From NCBI GenBank assembly GCA_963575645.1, contig OY754464.1, positions 63,958,948-64,022,947 of the forward strand: a DNA stretch of 64,000 nt. The letters run 5' to 3'. Origin of the DNA: Xanthostigma xanthostigma (lineage: Eukaryota; Arthropoda; Insecta; Raphidioptera; Raphidiidae). A program made the translations under genes and the position numbers. Each line of letters starts with the position of its first letter. The stretch's first letter is position 1. The notes beneath the pieces were generated by a model that did no database searches, had not been told where the DNA came from, and saw only the letters and a list, made by a program, of their open reading frames with translations. Positions 20,303 to 30,712 of this stretch are shown piece after piece.

Positions 20303-20690
20303 AAGATGTACGAATATCAATTTTTAGATATTCGCGAACGCGAATATTCAATTTTCAAATCTGGTACCATTTTGTCTAAGGCTGAAATTTGGCAGCTGTT
20401 TGGCTGCACAGTAGCACGGACACATTTGTAGGGGCGCTGGGTACTAGACTGATTATATTATTAACACTAAATTTAAATTTTATTATTGCCTAATGTAATG
20501 CGATAAATACATAATTGCAAGGTAACCTTAACGAAAAAATCTTTGTGATATAAATGTTAAGAAATCAATATTTTTTGTCGTATTTAATATTATTTCACAT
20601 TAAAATTTTCTGATATTCATATTCACAAAATATTCGCATGAATTTTGCGATTCCGAATGTTTAAAAATATGCGAATAACTTACCACATAA
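20303..20690. repeat. possible eroded hAT-like element rich in ATTCGC words
   Basis: Begins with GATGTACGAATATCAATTTT and ATATTCGCGAACGCGAATAT and ends with ATTCGCATGAATTTTGCG and ATGCGAATAACTTACC. The inverted arrangement of GAATATTCGC words resembles the element at 61566-62222, but TIRs and target duplication were not confirmed. Confidence 0.35.
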
Positions 20691-21324
20691 TGTAAGTAAT
20701 CCAGATGAAGCTGCCCAACGTTACCTTAAAAATAATAAATATACCACACGATGTTTCGCTTTTTCTAATTTTGGTAGTATGTGACGAATCCAAGAAATGT
20801 GTAATTGAACATTGAAATTATCATTCGTGTCTCTACAATTATTTTATGAGCATTTAATGCTAGAATATAATTTTAGGGTATTTCAATAATTATGACAGAG
20901 AGAGAGTAGGTAATTTAACAACACAAAAAGGTAATTTGGCTGTAGATAATGTTTTTAATGCCTATATGGTATGATAATTGGTTTATTTGGTGTTGCATAT
21001 GAGCAATGGTAGGTACATAGTAAATACAGAAATACACTCGTGACTCGGTTGTACCTACCTGACGCCTGACCTACTTGTCATCTTCTCGCACCTGACTTTG
21101 GCATTCGACGGATCATCTGTTTTTTGACAGGGTCGGGCAGAAACAATATTAAAATCTTTGATGATTTGATGTGTACACCGAGATTCATCAAGTTTTGGCA
21201 TATTTAATAAACTTCGAAGAAAATCACAAATTTTAAAAAGTTCGTTAATAATTCTAAGTACGGTATATTGCGATTGTTAAATAATTAAATTCAAATTAAA
21301 AATTTTCCGTAAATCTTCCTATAG
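20691..21324. other. unassigned
   Basis: No feature recognised. Confidence 0.35.
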
Positions 21325-21592
21325 TTAAAGCCGCTGCACACGTGACTGCTATTGCCGCTGGAATCACTGCTGGGAAGATGGAATTGACGTCACTGCGGGT
21401 TTGCTTACGAACTCGCAAGAAGGATTTCAAAATTAGAACCGGCGCTATTTTTCTTGCTTGGTCTTCCGCTTGTTCTGAGGGAGAACCAATCATGAATAGT
21501 ATCTTGTCACGTGATCGACATGAACAAAGGCTCACAATCAAACATGGCGTCGTAGTAAAGCACATTTAATACTATTTTCTCTCAGTTAATTA
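21325..21592 (+). mobile_element. family F element, left part
   Basis: Begins at GCCGCTGCACACG, the family F terminus, and continues through GACGTCACTGCGGGTTTGC, TTAGAACCGGCGCTATTTTT and TATCTTGTCACGTGATCGAC. It is cut by the pogo-like element at 21593. The 89- and 75-codon frames on the two strands here are repeat by-products. Confidence 0.65.
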
Positions 21593-22044
21593 CAGGTATT
21601 CCTCGACTTACGAACGTTCCGGACTACGAACAGTCGAATCAGTGGTATAGCTAGACCAATGAAATTCACCCACAACCCTCCCAAGATCCTAATAAGTAGC
21701 GGTTCATGAAGGTCTCCGCAGGTGTGAGAGATGCATTGACTTGCTACTCACTGATCCAAACGGAAAAGAGGACAAATCAAGTTCAACCCTTAATAACTCA
21801 ATATTTTCTAAGAAAGAATGATCAAAGCAAAGCAAATAACCCTTTTCAGGGCCAAAAAAAGTCAACAATGACACAGTAATTTCTATTTTTCTACGCATCG
21901 ACCCTTTTCAGGACCAACAAAAATCTTTGACAAAACAACAAATATATTCATAATGTATTACCCATACATCTTAATCTCTATATATAATCCGACTTACGAA
22001 CGAGTCCCGGGAACGCAAGGTGTTCGTAAGTCGAAGAGTACCTG
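21593..22044. mobile_element. Tc1/mariner (pogo/Tigger-like) nonautonomous element
   Basis: Flanked by TA on both sides. Left CAGGTATTCCTCGACTTACG and right (complement) CAGGTACTCTTCGACTTACG form TIRs of about 23 bp. Tigger-type elements carry similar CAGG...TCGACTTACGA ends. No transposase frame. It inserted at the end of a family F copy. Confidence 0.8.
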
Positions 22045-22261
22045 TATAAAACAATCTCATAATAAAGTGTCTGAAAATTGAGTCAATTTTGTCAATGGTA
22101 ATTGTAAGTAAAATTATTCATTTTATTACACGCTTTATATTACCTTCACTTGTAAGTTTGTATGTATGTATGTATGTATGTATGTATGTTTGTTTGCTTG
22201 TAACCTTCGTTTGGACTACAGCAAGTGGTTTATTACTGTAGTATAATATGCCAGCACTGTA
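22045..22261. repeat. spacer with (TATG)n microsatellite
   Basis: A run of about seven TATG units at 22160-22189, grading into TTTG. Nothing else was recognised in the spacer. Confidence 0.6.
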
Positions 22262-22267
22262 ACTACA

Positions 22268-22354
22268 GTGGTTAGCCGTGCGGTCTAAGGCACGGGTCTT
22301 CGCTGACGTCAACTCTCGGAATCACGGGTCGTGGATTCTAATCCCGTCCATGCC
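22268..22354 (+). tRNA. tRNA-like sequence with long variable arm (Leu/Ser type)
   Basis: GTTAGCCGTGCGGTCTAAGG fits an A-box/D-arm and GTGGATTCTAATCCCGTC a degenerate B-box/T-arm; the CTCTCGGAATCACGGG region would be the variable arm. Acceptor pairing is weak, so I treat it as tRNA-derived. Confidence 0.45.
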
Positions 22355-22715
22355 GAAAAAAAAAATGTTTTTTTTCGGCAACTTTTTGACAATAAATCGA
22401 ACTAAAAAGTGGAAAATAAATATAGTTAAAAAAAAAACAAAAAAACACGCTTTATATCGAACCAAAAAGTAAAAAAAAATTTTTTTTAAAATAAGTTTAA
22501 AACAATAATGAATAAAAAATACAAGTATTATTGTGAAAAAAGCGTGGGGCGCTCGATGTACGAAAATGTGGAACAAAGCGCCCCACGCTTTTTTCACAAT
22601 AATTCTTGTATTTTTTATTCATTATTGTTTTAAGCTTATTTAAAAAAAAATATTTGTTACTTTTTAGTTCGATATAAAGCGTGTTTTTTAGTTTTTTTTT
22701 AAACTATATTTATTT
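22268..22715 (+). mobile_element. tRNA-headed hairpin element with Leu/Ser-like head
   Basis: A tRNA-like head with a long variable arm (22268-22354) is followed, after a short CCGAAAAAAA...TTTTTTTCGG hairpin, by a palindrome with arms at about 22410-22545 and 22580-22716. The apex is AAAGCGTGGGGCGCTC / AAAGCGCCCCACGCTTTTTT; arm bases contain ACTAAAAAGTGG, ACCAAAAAGTAA and TACTTTTTAGTTCGATATAA. The design equals that of 475-849 and 42838-43255 although the tRNA head is of another type. Confidence 0.6.
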
Positions 22716-23262
22716 AAAATGACTTTTGAAAACCGATAAATATTGGTCCTCTGATAAACTCACAATATTGATAATGACCTTAATATCTAAATTCCAAATG
22801 ATCAATTTAGTTCTCTATTCTGAATAATAATAAAAACGACCGTTATTTCTGTCGAGGTATGTATTTACGATACAACATAGTTTGTATGTTGATTCTTGAC
22901 ACCTATAAAAAGTAAGCGTTCAAACGCCACTTTTATTTGCAAATGCAATCAGTTATTCAGACAGATCTACATAACCTATAAACGCATGAGTGAAGAAAAT
23001 ATTCACGATGAATATTCTTTTGAGTTAAATGTGATTGGAAATTTCCAAAGTGAAAAATGGATTACAATAATTTTATAAACGAGAATGTTATTTCTTGTTT
23101 TTATATATTTTTTTGCGGAAAATTCTGTATTCTGTATGCTCATCCATTTGGAATACGTAATGAAATTATCTCAGTCTACCAAAAAATCTACTAAGTACTA
23201 GGTACAAATAGTTTATAAAAACTAAAAAACACGCTTTTATATGTACCGCACTAAAAGGATAA
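22716..23262. other. unassigned
   Basis: No gene found. The words ACACGCTTTTATATG and CACTAAAAGGATAAAATTA at 23228-23262 belong to the base of the next hairpin. Confidence 0.35.
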
Positions 23263-23415
23263 AATTATTAAAACATTTGGTCTTCAAATTGGTAATTAAA
23301 TTTAAAAGCGTGGGGCTTACGTTCATAATGCCTAGACCGCTATTATATATAGAAGTGCGCCACATGCTTTGAAATTGAATAACTAATTTAAAACCCAAAT
23401 GTTTTATTAATTACT
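23263..23415. mobile_element. decayed hairpin related to the tRNA-headed family
   Basis: Left arm AATTATTAAAACATTTGG through AAAAGCGTGGGGC pairs imperfectly with GCGCCACATGCTTTG through CCAAATGTTTTATTAATT. It shares the GCGTGGGGC apex with the other members but has no recognisable tRNA head. Confidence 0.5.
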
Positions 23416-23429
23416 AAACGCTACCCCCA

Positions 23430-23846
23430 GCTTTGTTTACCATGTTTTTGAGGGCGTTTGCCAATGTCACCCACATGACAAATACTGTTTTCTGATTGAT
23501 TCTTGCTCAAAACAAGCAGACAAACAAGCTAGCTCTGCAGGTTGATCCGATGCGCGCACAGCGATAGAACGGTAACAAAAGTGGACCTTTATTTTCTCTG
23601 AACAGAACACACACTTATGGCCCAGTGTTTGTTTGTGGGCATTTGTTCATGTCGCCTCCGTGACAAAGTACTGTTTCCTGATTGGTTCTTGCTCAGAGCA
23701 CAAGTAGAGGACCAAGCGAGAAAAATAGCCCCGGTTCTAATTTTGGAATCCATCTTGTGACCACGCAAGCGAGCCCGCAGTGACGTCATTTTCATCCTCG
23801 TAGCGAGCGTGGCTGCCAGCAACGCTTCCAGCAGCCAAACTAGCCT
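23430..23846 (-). mobile_element. family F element, copy with duplicated block
   Basis: The family F block GCAAGAATCAATCAGRAAAC and its context appears twice, at about 23485-23515 and 23655-23705, suggesting a tandem duplication inside the element. The 77-codon minus-strand frame is a repeat product. Contains TGACGTCA at about 23781-23788. Confidence 0.6.
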
Positions 23847-23897
23847 TTAGATTTTTAACTCTTTATTGCGCTACTCATAAAAGCATGTTATTTTAGA

Positions 23898-24152
23898 TTT
23901 TTTTACGTGATAACGTCTTATAAATTGATGAAACACCGGCTGCACGCACGAAAAAGTGTCACGTTCCGCCTGAGCCTGAGCGTGCAAGCGATAGCACGGT
24001 ATAAGCGATAGAGAGGCACGATCGGCCCAAGCGTCGGCTTGTACGCATTTCTCTCTCTTCTCACGTGACGTCAGAGAGTTCATCAATGTTTCTTTATGAC
24101 GTTATTACGTAAAACTATCGTCCGTAAACCGACTTTACAGACAACCAATTTT
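23898..24152 (-). mobile_element. element M, short form, copy 1
   Basis: On the minus strand it starts TTGGTTGTCTGTAAAGTCGG, runs through ACGGACGATAGTTTTACG and TAATAACGTC, and ends TATAAGACGTTATCACGTAA. ACGTGATAACGT near the left and ACGTTATCACGT near the right form a subterminal inverted pair. The interior, about 170 bp, is GC-rich. Very similar to 25178-25432. Superfamily undetermined; a Helentron-like mechanism is possible but unproven. Confidence 0.65.
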
Positions 24153-24600
24153 TTTAAACTATAATTTTTGTCAATTAGTAGTGGCCTGGTTGTAAACTGC
24201 TGACATTGAGTAAAATTACAATAAAACAAAATATCACCCAATTTCAAACTACAATTGTTGGTAAAATGGCAACTCGGCTGAAAATATTTTACGTAACCGG
24301 AGATGAAACCAGCTTTGATTTCCGGATTGACGGAAAAAAGTGAGTAGGATGTCGATCTGCTTTATAGGGTGTGACAGAAATTGTCAACCAGTTTTCGTGA
24401 TCCATTCACCTTGTTTAAAAAAACAAGAAACCCGACTGCACAAAAATAAAATTAATATCTAAAAAGAGGAAAACAAGTTGAAAAATCTCAACACGCAGCA
24501 AGTGAAGACCTATTTGTCTTTTTCTTTTGCTTTTAAATGGATCGTCACCCGCTGCATGTTGATATTTTCCTACTTCTTTGCGTGTGTTGCTGCTCTTGTT
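24153..24600 (+). other. mostly unassigned; one short candidate first exon at 24266-24339
   Basis: ATG at 24266 opens a 25-codon frame, MATRLKIFYVTGDETSFDFR plus five residues, that meets a consensus splice donor, AAAAAA|GTGAGT at 24339-24340, before its stop. No downstream exon was found and no family recognised. The rest of the interval shows nothing. Confidence 0.2.
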
Positions 24601-24832
24601 GCCGTAAAATATTTAGTATAGCGTGTGTTACTTTAACGTCCAACAGATGGTACTGTTTTTCAAGAGAAAGCATGTTTTCACCGGTCACAGGTGTGACGTC
24701 TATTTAATACGTATGTAAAAGTACGCGCGTATTCGTTGCAACATTGTGTCAAAATTTCAGTGCAATTGGTGAAGAACTTTCGCAGAGTTAAGATTTTGAG
24801 CAAACGAACATTTACATTTTTATTTATATAGA
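24601..24832 (-). mobile_element. Helitron-like element, 5' part
   Basis: Minus strand begins TCTATATAAATAAAAATGTA, a typical Helitron 5' end, and continues through TTCGTTTGCTCAAAATC to GTAAAATATTTAGTATAGCG. The same internal block occurs at 61240-61285 next to a plausible 3' end. No 3' CTRR terminus here. The 5' end abuts the 3' end of the next Helitron with only TTA between. Confidence 0.65.
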
Positions 24833-24835
24833 TTA

Positions 24836-25515
24836 CTAGCGGTCCCGCCCGGTTTCACCCGGATGCAAAAGAACGAATGGGGGAGGGACATGAGTACGCA
24901 CGTTCATCTTAGTTTACCGAGATGAATGTTGTGTCCAAATTTTATGATGATCGGAGTTACCGTTCAAAAGTTTTTATCGGACGGACAAATTTTTAGTTAT
25001 ATTTTGCAACATTTTTCATTGTTGCTCCGCTCCTATTGGTCGTAACTTGATATTATTTAGCCTATAGTTTTCCTCGATAAATGGACTTTCCAACAAAAAA
25101 AAGCTGCATAAACTCGTCTCAACTCCTAGAAAGCTAATCTTATTTCAAGTTATACTTTCAAGTCGTACGCTCATTATAAAAAATTGGTTGTCTGTAAAGT
25201 CGGTTTACGGACGATAGTTTTACGTGATAACGTCATAAAGAAACATTGATGAACTCTCTGACGTCACGCGAGAAGAGAGAGAAATGCGTACAAGCCGACG
25301 TTTGGGCCGATCGTGCCTCTCTATCGCTTATACCGCGCTCTCGCTTGCACGCTCAGGCTCAGGCGGAACGTGACACTTTTTCGTGCGTGCAGCCGGTGTT
25401 TCATCAATTTATAAGACGTTATCACGTCAAAAAATCAATCCGAACCAGTAGTTCCTCAGATTAGCGCGTTCAATCAAACAAACAAACTCTTCATAGCTTT
25501 ATATATTACTATAGA
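24836..25515 (-). mobile_element. Helitron family B with nested element M
   Basis: Minus strand begins TCTATAGTAATATATAAAGC and ends GGTGAAACCGGGCGGGACCG plus CTAG. The host sequence is interrupted between the A-run at 25096-25103 and TCAATCCGAACCAG at 25434 by element M and about 75 bp of other sequence. Other family B copies are continuous at this point. Confidence 0.85.
25178..25432 (+). mobile_element. element M, short form, copy 2 (inside a Helitron)
   Basis: Same termini as 23898-24152 in opposite orientation and similar almost base for base, including the GC-rich core with CGTCACGCGAGAAGAGAGAG. A 72-codon frame appears in both copies but merely follows their identity. The preceding 25104-25177 belongs to neither the Helitron nor other M copies. 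Confidence 0.7.
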
Positions 25516-25627
25516 TAGAAGATATGATTTTGTTGTCATGTCACTTGGAGGAATACTACACAGTATTTGACTTTCTTATAAGACCGTATACGTGAAACTT
25601 ACGCAAAATCTTTATCTAAATACTATA

Positions 25628-26185
25628 CAGTATGTAAACACGTAACACATAGGGAAATTAACATTGTGAAAAAATGACTGGATCAGAGTGAGCCTTGAAA
25701 TCTTGTTTTTCAATTTGACAGATATATTCTTTTGCAAAATGAATTTGTATACTACCGAAGAAAATATTCAAATGTTTACAACATAATCGGACTTTTTTTA
25801 TTAATGGGACATTAAATTTCCAAAAATACTTAAATATGGTGCGAGATCAAATATCTTCGCCTATTCGTGTTGAACCTAAAGATATTGGGTCACTGATTTA
25901 CCGACGCGCATACGTCATACCAGTCAGACAATTTTTGAATGAAATGTTTCCAAACAGATGGAGTTGTTTTTTTGTTTTATTTTTGTACAAAAAAATTAAA
26001 ATAATGACTTATAAGGGCTTTTTATTATTAAAAAAGCCAAGTAAAATAAAAATAAATCAAAATAAAATAGAAATCCTCAAGATTACCACGATAATTCAAT
26101 AGAAATAACAATTAATGCAGTCATGATCCAAGTATTTTTTCCCAATGCTAATTTCCCTATGTGCACCTTACGCGTTTACATACTG
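25628..26185 (+). mobile_element. Tc1/mariner-like MITE, family E, copy 1
   Basis: TA on both sides, termini CAGTATGTAAACACG and complement, TIRs about 65 bp long. About 97% identical to the copy at 41872-42445 where sampled. Carries a frame at 25836 with FLNEMFPNRW, resembling the segment before a catalytic Asp in Tc1/mariner-type transposases (F-L-N-x-x-F-P-x-R-W). The frame then runs into AT-rich sequence, so it is a remnant. Confidence 0.85.
25836..25971 (+). pseudogene. transposase remnant inside family E MITE
   Basis: Begins MVRDQISSPIRVEPKDIGSL and reaches VRQFLNEMFPNRW. Conserved in frame in the 41872 copy and frameshifted by a 2-bp gain in the 62655 copy. The catalytic triad is not present. 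Assignment rests on a ten-residue resemblance and on the TA/CAGT ends. Confidence 0.45.
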
Positions 26186-26993
26186 TATAAGAGGCAATAT
26201 TATGTGATTTGTTTTTTTTCGTAGCGTTTAATATTTGACCCAAAAGTTAAATGACCCGAAAGCGCATGAGAAGTTACACTTCCAAAAAACATAGCAATTG
26301 CTTTTAAGGTTAGGGAAGACCAAAACACGTTATTCGCGTATTTTTTGTATATTTTTTTATATGCATAGATATTCTGTTCAGTGATACTGCATAATACATA
26401 CGTATTATGATGGCTACCACGGCGCTACAACAAAACAAAACGAAACAAATACACAAACCGCACAATAATAACGTAAACCAGGTATGGCTCTGGTTAATAT
26501 ATTGTTAATTTAGATATTAATCGCGCAGAAGATGCCACAAGTACCCATAGTCTTTTATGTACACGTGATTTATAATGCATACAAAAAGCTTCGAAAAGAG
26601 ACAAATGGATTTAAATATGTGAAAAGTTTATTTGGCCATATTAATAATCTGCTTCAAAGATTCAAGATTAATTTATTTGTACTTTATTATTTATTAACTA
26701 CTGTGACCTGTGCGAATTATTCGCACTAAATAAGTATAATAATTATCACTTTACAAAATTATTTTTTAAATATGATTGCAGGTATTCAATTCGTTTCTAA
26801 TTTTGCACACTGCTTATAACGTTCTTCTTTTTGTTGTATTACAATATGAAGCTCAGATGACAGATCGAAGAAATATTTTACTAAAATTGACATATAGAGG
26901 CGCAGGTAGCAAAAGCGTTTTTTCATTTAATTCAACATTGTTGATGCGATAGTGTTTTTGTTGTGCAGCGATGGGGACATGGTGGAGTTCCTT
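26186..26993. other. unassigned
   Basis: No repeat or domain recognised. The frame at 26532-26729 has no motif. Confidence 0.35.
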
Positions 26994-27674
26994 AAAAAAA
27001 ATTGGTTGTCTGTAAAGTCGGTTTACGGACGATAGTTTTACGTGATAACGTATTCCGTAATACATAACCTAAACCTCCCAAAATTTGGTTTCAATCCGCT
27101 TATCCTTGGTGTCGGAATGATAAGAAATGTCAAAAGTGACGTTTGCAACTGTCAAAGTAAGTTATTCCAATACTTAACTTAGAAGGCGTTGCATTTGACA
27201 AAATACTAATGTCAAAAAATTGAATTAAACATTAGAAATGCAGCCGTTTTCATGTTAAGACAAGACACGTTATATTCTAATTTCCATGTACGGCAAACAA
27301 AGACGACCGACCGCGTCGAGCCATGCATTAGACAACATTGCATTTATATTTTATACAGCTATTTTTCTATATAAATTTGTATAAAAAAAACTTTTTAGGC
27401 AAATTCTGTTATACGAAATCTATGTAAAATGTTCTCCTCTTTCGTTTAAGACTGGTTTCAAACCGATCTGATTTAAATTGAGCGAGAAATTAGCAAAAAG
27501 CACGCACAGGGTCAGGCGGAACGTTACGCGTTAGGAACGTTACGCGTTAGGAACGTTACGTTAGGAACGTTACGACCGTTAGGAACGTTACACTTTTTCG
27601 TACATGCAGCCGGTGTTTTATCAATTTATAAGATTGGTGATTCATCAATTTATAAGACGTTATCACGTCAAAAA
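26994..27674 (+). mobile_element. element M, long form, copy 3
   Basis: Starts TTGGTTGTCTGTAAAGTCGG and ends ACGTTATCACGTCAAAAA like the short form, but its interior is different and longer. The core has a tandem of GGAACGTTACGCGTTA-type units at 27519-27592. 27040-27075 (ACGTATTCCGTAATACAT) is shared with the long copy at 50800-51408. Different interiors between identical ends indicate one family with several internal payloads. Confidence 0.65.
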
Positions 27675-27709
27675 CGATTACGGAGTGCTGTTAATGCGAT
27701 GGTGTTTTA

Positions 27710-28535
27710 GGCCTGATGCACACATGCGGTTTTTTAACGCGCGGCAACGCTGCGGCGCCGCGAAAGCGGCGTGAAGTACCCACAAACTTATGTGGTAGTG
27801 CACACATAACAGTGGCAACGCCGCGGCGCCGCACGTCCATCTTGCGTGCAAGAAATACCGCAGGGTCCTCTCACGCCGCAAGAGCACCGCGCGTGCACGC
27901 GCCGTCTATCATAACATTGCGACATATTGGTCAGTGCACACTACCGTCATTTTGCCGCAAACGCGTTTAAAATTGTTGTGAAAAAATCACCCACGTTTCG
28001 AAATAATTTTCTTGACAATAATGGCAACCAAAATCATTCAATTCAATATCGATGAAATAGATATGGAGCAGTTTCTAGGTGAAGTTAAACTTCATCCTGA
28101 AATATGGAATACAGCGGAAGAGAGCTACCACGATCGAACCAAAAAAAGAGGAGCGTGGGTTGATATTTGTAGAGTGGTTTGTATGCAAGTTCGTCAAATG
28201 ATTGAACACTCATACGAAAATAGTTGAAAAACTTGTCTGGATTTTCTCGCAGATCCGAAAACAAAGTTACAAAAACACCTCTCGTTAGCCTATCATCGGT
28301 GTAGGGATGTACCCAGTAACGTCTTTTTTTTTTTTAAAACAAATTTTTTGTATACAATGTAAGCGAAAATCGCACGTTTTTTTGTATACACCTCCATCGC
28401 CAACAAAAACACAGAAACGTCTGACTCGCAGCGGTGCCGCCCGTTAAAACAACGGACATGTGCACGAGTTGCTGCGGCCACGCAGCGGTGTCGCAGCGGC
28501 ACCGCACGTTAATTCACGCATGTGTGCATCTAGCC
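27710..28535 (+). mobile_element. PIF/Harbinger element with MADF-domain frame
   Basis: TTA on both sides (27707-27709, 28536-28538). Left GGCCTGATGCACACATGCGG and right complement GGCTAGATGCACACATGCG form a TIR of about 20 bp. Subterminal regions are GC-rich and repeat CGGCGCCGC. A MADF-like frame lies at 28021-28227. TWA target sites and an accessory Myb/MADF protein are PIF/Harbinger hallmarks. No DDE transposase is present. Confidence 0.85.
28021..28227 (+). CDS. MADF-like DNA-binding protein fragment of a Harbinger element
   Basis: ATG at 28021 gives a 68-codon frame. Residues about 13-48 read MEQFLGEVKLHPEIWNTAEE followed by SYHDRTKKRGAWVDI. This fits the MADF pattern (FI-x-x-V-x-x-xP-x-LW ... 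Y-x-x-R-x-K-x-x-xW-x-x-I). The C-terminal third of the domain is not conserved and the frame stops, so it is either a first exon or truncated. In PIF/Harbinger elements the accessory protein binds DNA or imports the transposase; here this is family inference. GTGGTTTGTATG near 28180 could hold a donor. Confidence 0.55.
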   Translation: MATKIIQFNIDEIDMEQFLGEVKLHPEIWNTAEESYHDRTKKRGAWVDICRVVCMQVRQMIEHSYENS

Positions 28536-29170
28536 TTAGAAATTATCAAATTTTATTTTAATAATATCGATTGACCGCATGTGGGACGAGAATTATTGTT
28601 CTGATCGCAAATGGCACGACCGCAAGTGGCACTATTTTATAAATATGTATTGGTAAATGTAATAAACACTAATTTATTAATCACTTTTACCAAATGGCCG
28701 GGTAATTATTAATATTCACCAGGAATTATTCCTACTAACCGGATATATCGTACCATGGACATATGAAGACGATTTTCTTCATAAAAAATGTCGTTCCGGT
28801 CCTGAATTTGGCTGCAGTTGTACAGGGAGAGGTTGAAATGTTGAGCACGTTCTGTGTTGGCTCTTGGTACTTTCGGCGCCGACTGTCGCCGCTGTGTAAT
28901 ATTGTATAATGTCAACATGCCACATCTACAGTGCGATCAAATAAAAAGTATGGGATGTGTTCTGAAAACTTGTTGTTCCTACAGAAATCTAAAACCATCC
29001 TTGGACGTGAAGTGTGTAAAAAAACTATAGGTACACCTATCCCCTGATTAATGATTTACATGGAAGATAGGTTCTGCACAAAGTCGTGTAAATTGAAATC
29101 TTGGATTTTGCTTAGTAAAATCGTGTAAAACGAAAATAACCCTGAAGTGTCCATGATTCGATCATTTTAA
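28536..29170. other. unassigned
   Basis: No gene or repeat end identified. Confidence 0.35.
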
Positions 29171-29759
29171 CCCTCTGCGACTGAGGTGGTAGTTCCTCAG
29201 ACACCGCAAACCAAATACAACGTTGCCATTTCGCGATATGGCGTGATGTAGTTCTGTCCCGCTCAGTACCTTCCTAAAACGGTGAAAGCAAGTGAACAGT
29301 CAGGCGCGCGCGGCGACGCAGTGCACACGAGTGGCGGGACGAGGACCTGGTGTCGGAGTAAAAAAAAGTACCGTAACTTTGAGACTGATTTATGCCTAAA
29401 CGTATCATACGATCGTATCGATTTTTTAAGTAAAGTTTATAAGTTTAATGACTAATAGAAGAAATGTTAAGTTTTTGAAAGTTGATTTTGTTAATTAAGA
29501 AAAAAAATATATTAAGATACCTACTTACCTTAAAACAAAATTTTTGATCTCAATAAAGACTCTCTATAACTATTAGATTTTCATTTTAAAAAAACAATTT
29601 ATTTTATTTTATTGCTTCTATATAAAACACATAAAGTAATTAAAGTATAAAAAAAATTATATCTATTTAAACTTATAAGATATTTACATTTTAAAATGAC
29701 GTCTGACAGACACCACCTCAGTCGAATGTATACAATAATTTCACCTCAGTCGCAGAGGG
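29171..29759. mobile_element. piggyBac-type MITE
   Basis: Flanked by TTAA at 29167-29170 and 29760-29763. Termini CCCTCTGCGACTGAGGTG and its exact complement. A second inverted copy of ACCACCTCAGTCG sits just inside the right end. TTAA target and CCC start fit piggyBac. The interior is noncoding, with a GC-rich block around 29290-29350. Confidence 0.9.
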
Positions 29760-29779
29760 TTAAAGATAAACGCACATAA

Positions 29780-29939
29780 TAAGTTTGTTCCAAGCAGCCA
29801 GCAAACGGTAAAGAAACCATCACCCGCAAGCGCAGTAGCTAAAACGAAGCTGTTTTTGGCGATTTTGAAACACGTTTTAGCTAGTGCGCATGCGGATGTC
29901 GGTTTCGTTACCGTTTGCTGGCTGCTTAGAACAAACTTA
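29780..29939. mobile_element. small foldback element
   Basis: Arms TAAGTTTGTTCCAAGCAGCC through AAACGGTAAAGAAACC and complement pair over about 70 bp around a short loop at 29850-29870. About 160 bp in all, immediately beside the piggyBac MITE. Class unknown. Confidence 0.65.
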
Positions 29940-30712
29940 ATATAAGCTTTGCTGCTAAAATGTTTCTGCACTATGTACTTGAATGAACCAAATAGCTTAT
30001 ACTGTTGTGAAGTACATATTACGGAAATTTCTTCTTTTCATCTTGTCATCAGTGTTACCAAAGGAATCAAATTCAAAAATGTCATCAAATCTTTGTATAG
30101 GCGTAGTATATGGAGCGGAATATACATTTTGGTCAATTTTTTGAAATCTGCTAATTTATAAACCGTGTAAAACAAGTGCCGTGTAAATTGGGGGATAAAT
30201 GTAAATGAATTATATTTGAATCAAAAATAAGCAAACATGTTATTTAACGAAATTTGCATAAAAAAAATGTGAATTATATTTTGCAGAAATAAACGTTTAG
30301 TCAGAAAAGCGTAGAACTGGGACACATTTTTTGTTTTGTTTGTAGAGTAGCTCGATGCAAACACAGTAGAACACACTATAGTATAGTTTTTTCTAACGTT
30401 AGTAGTAAAACCTTTGATTTTATAAGTTGCGATTATAGGATTTCCCAGATGTTCGCAAAATTGCTTTGCCTCTTCTGATAAAATGTATTTATATATCACG
30501 CATATGAAACGTATTAACGGAGGTTAAATTCGAGAGTTCCCAGACTGACCCTGTAGGTATGTGTGTTTTACCCGTTGTTTTGCTATTACGAGTTAATGCG
30601 TGGACCACTTTTAACAAAATTTATCATGGACATTATTTGAACCTGAGCAGACCGGCGTATATCCAAACTATTTGTTTTTTGTAATTTTATTAACATTATT
30701 ATTTTTAATTTA
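29940..30712. other. unassigned
   Basis: No gene or repeat match. The 92-codon frame on the minus strand at 30221-30499 has no domain. Confidence 0.35.
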
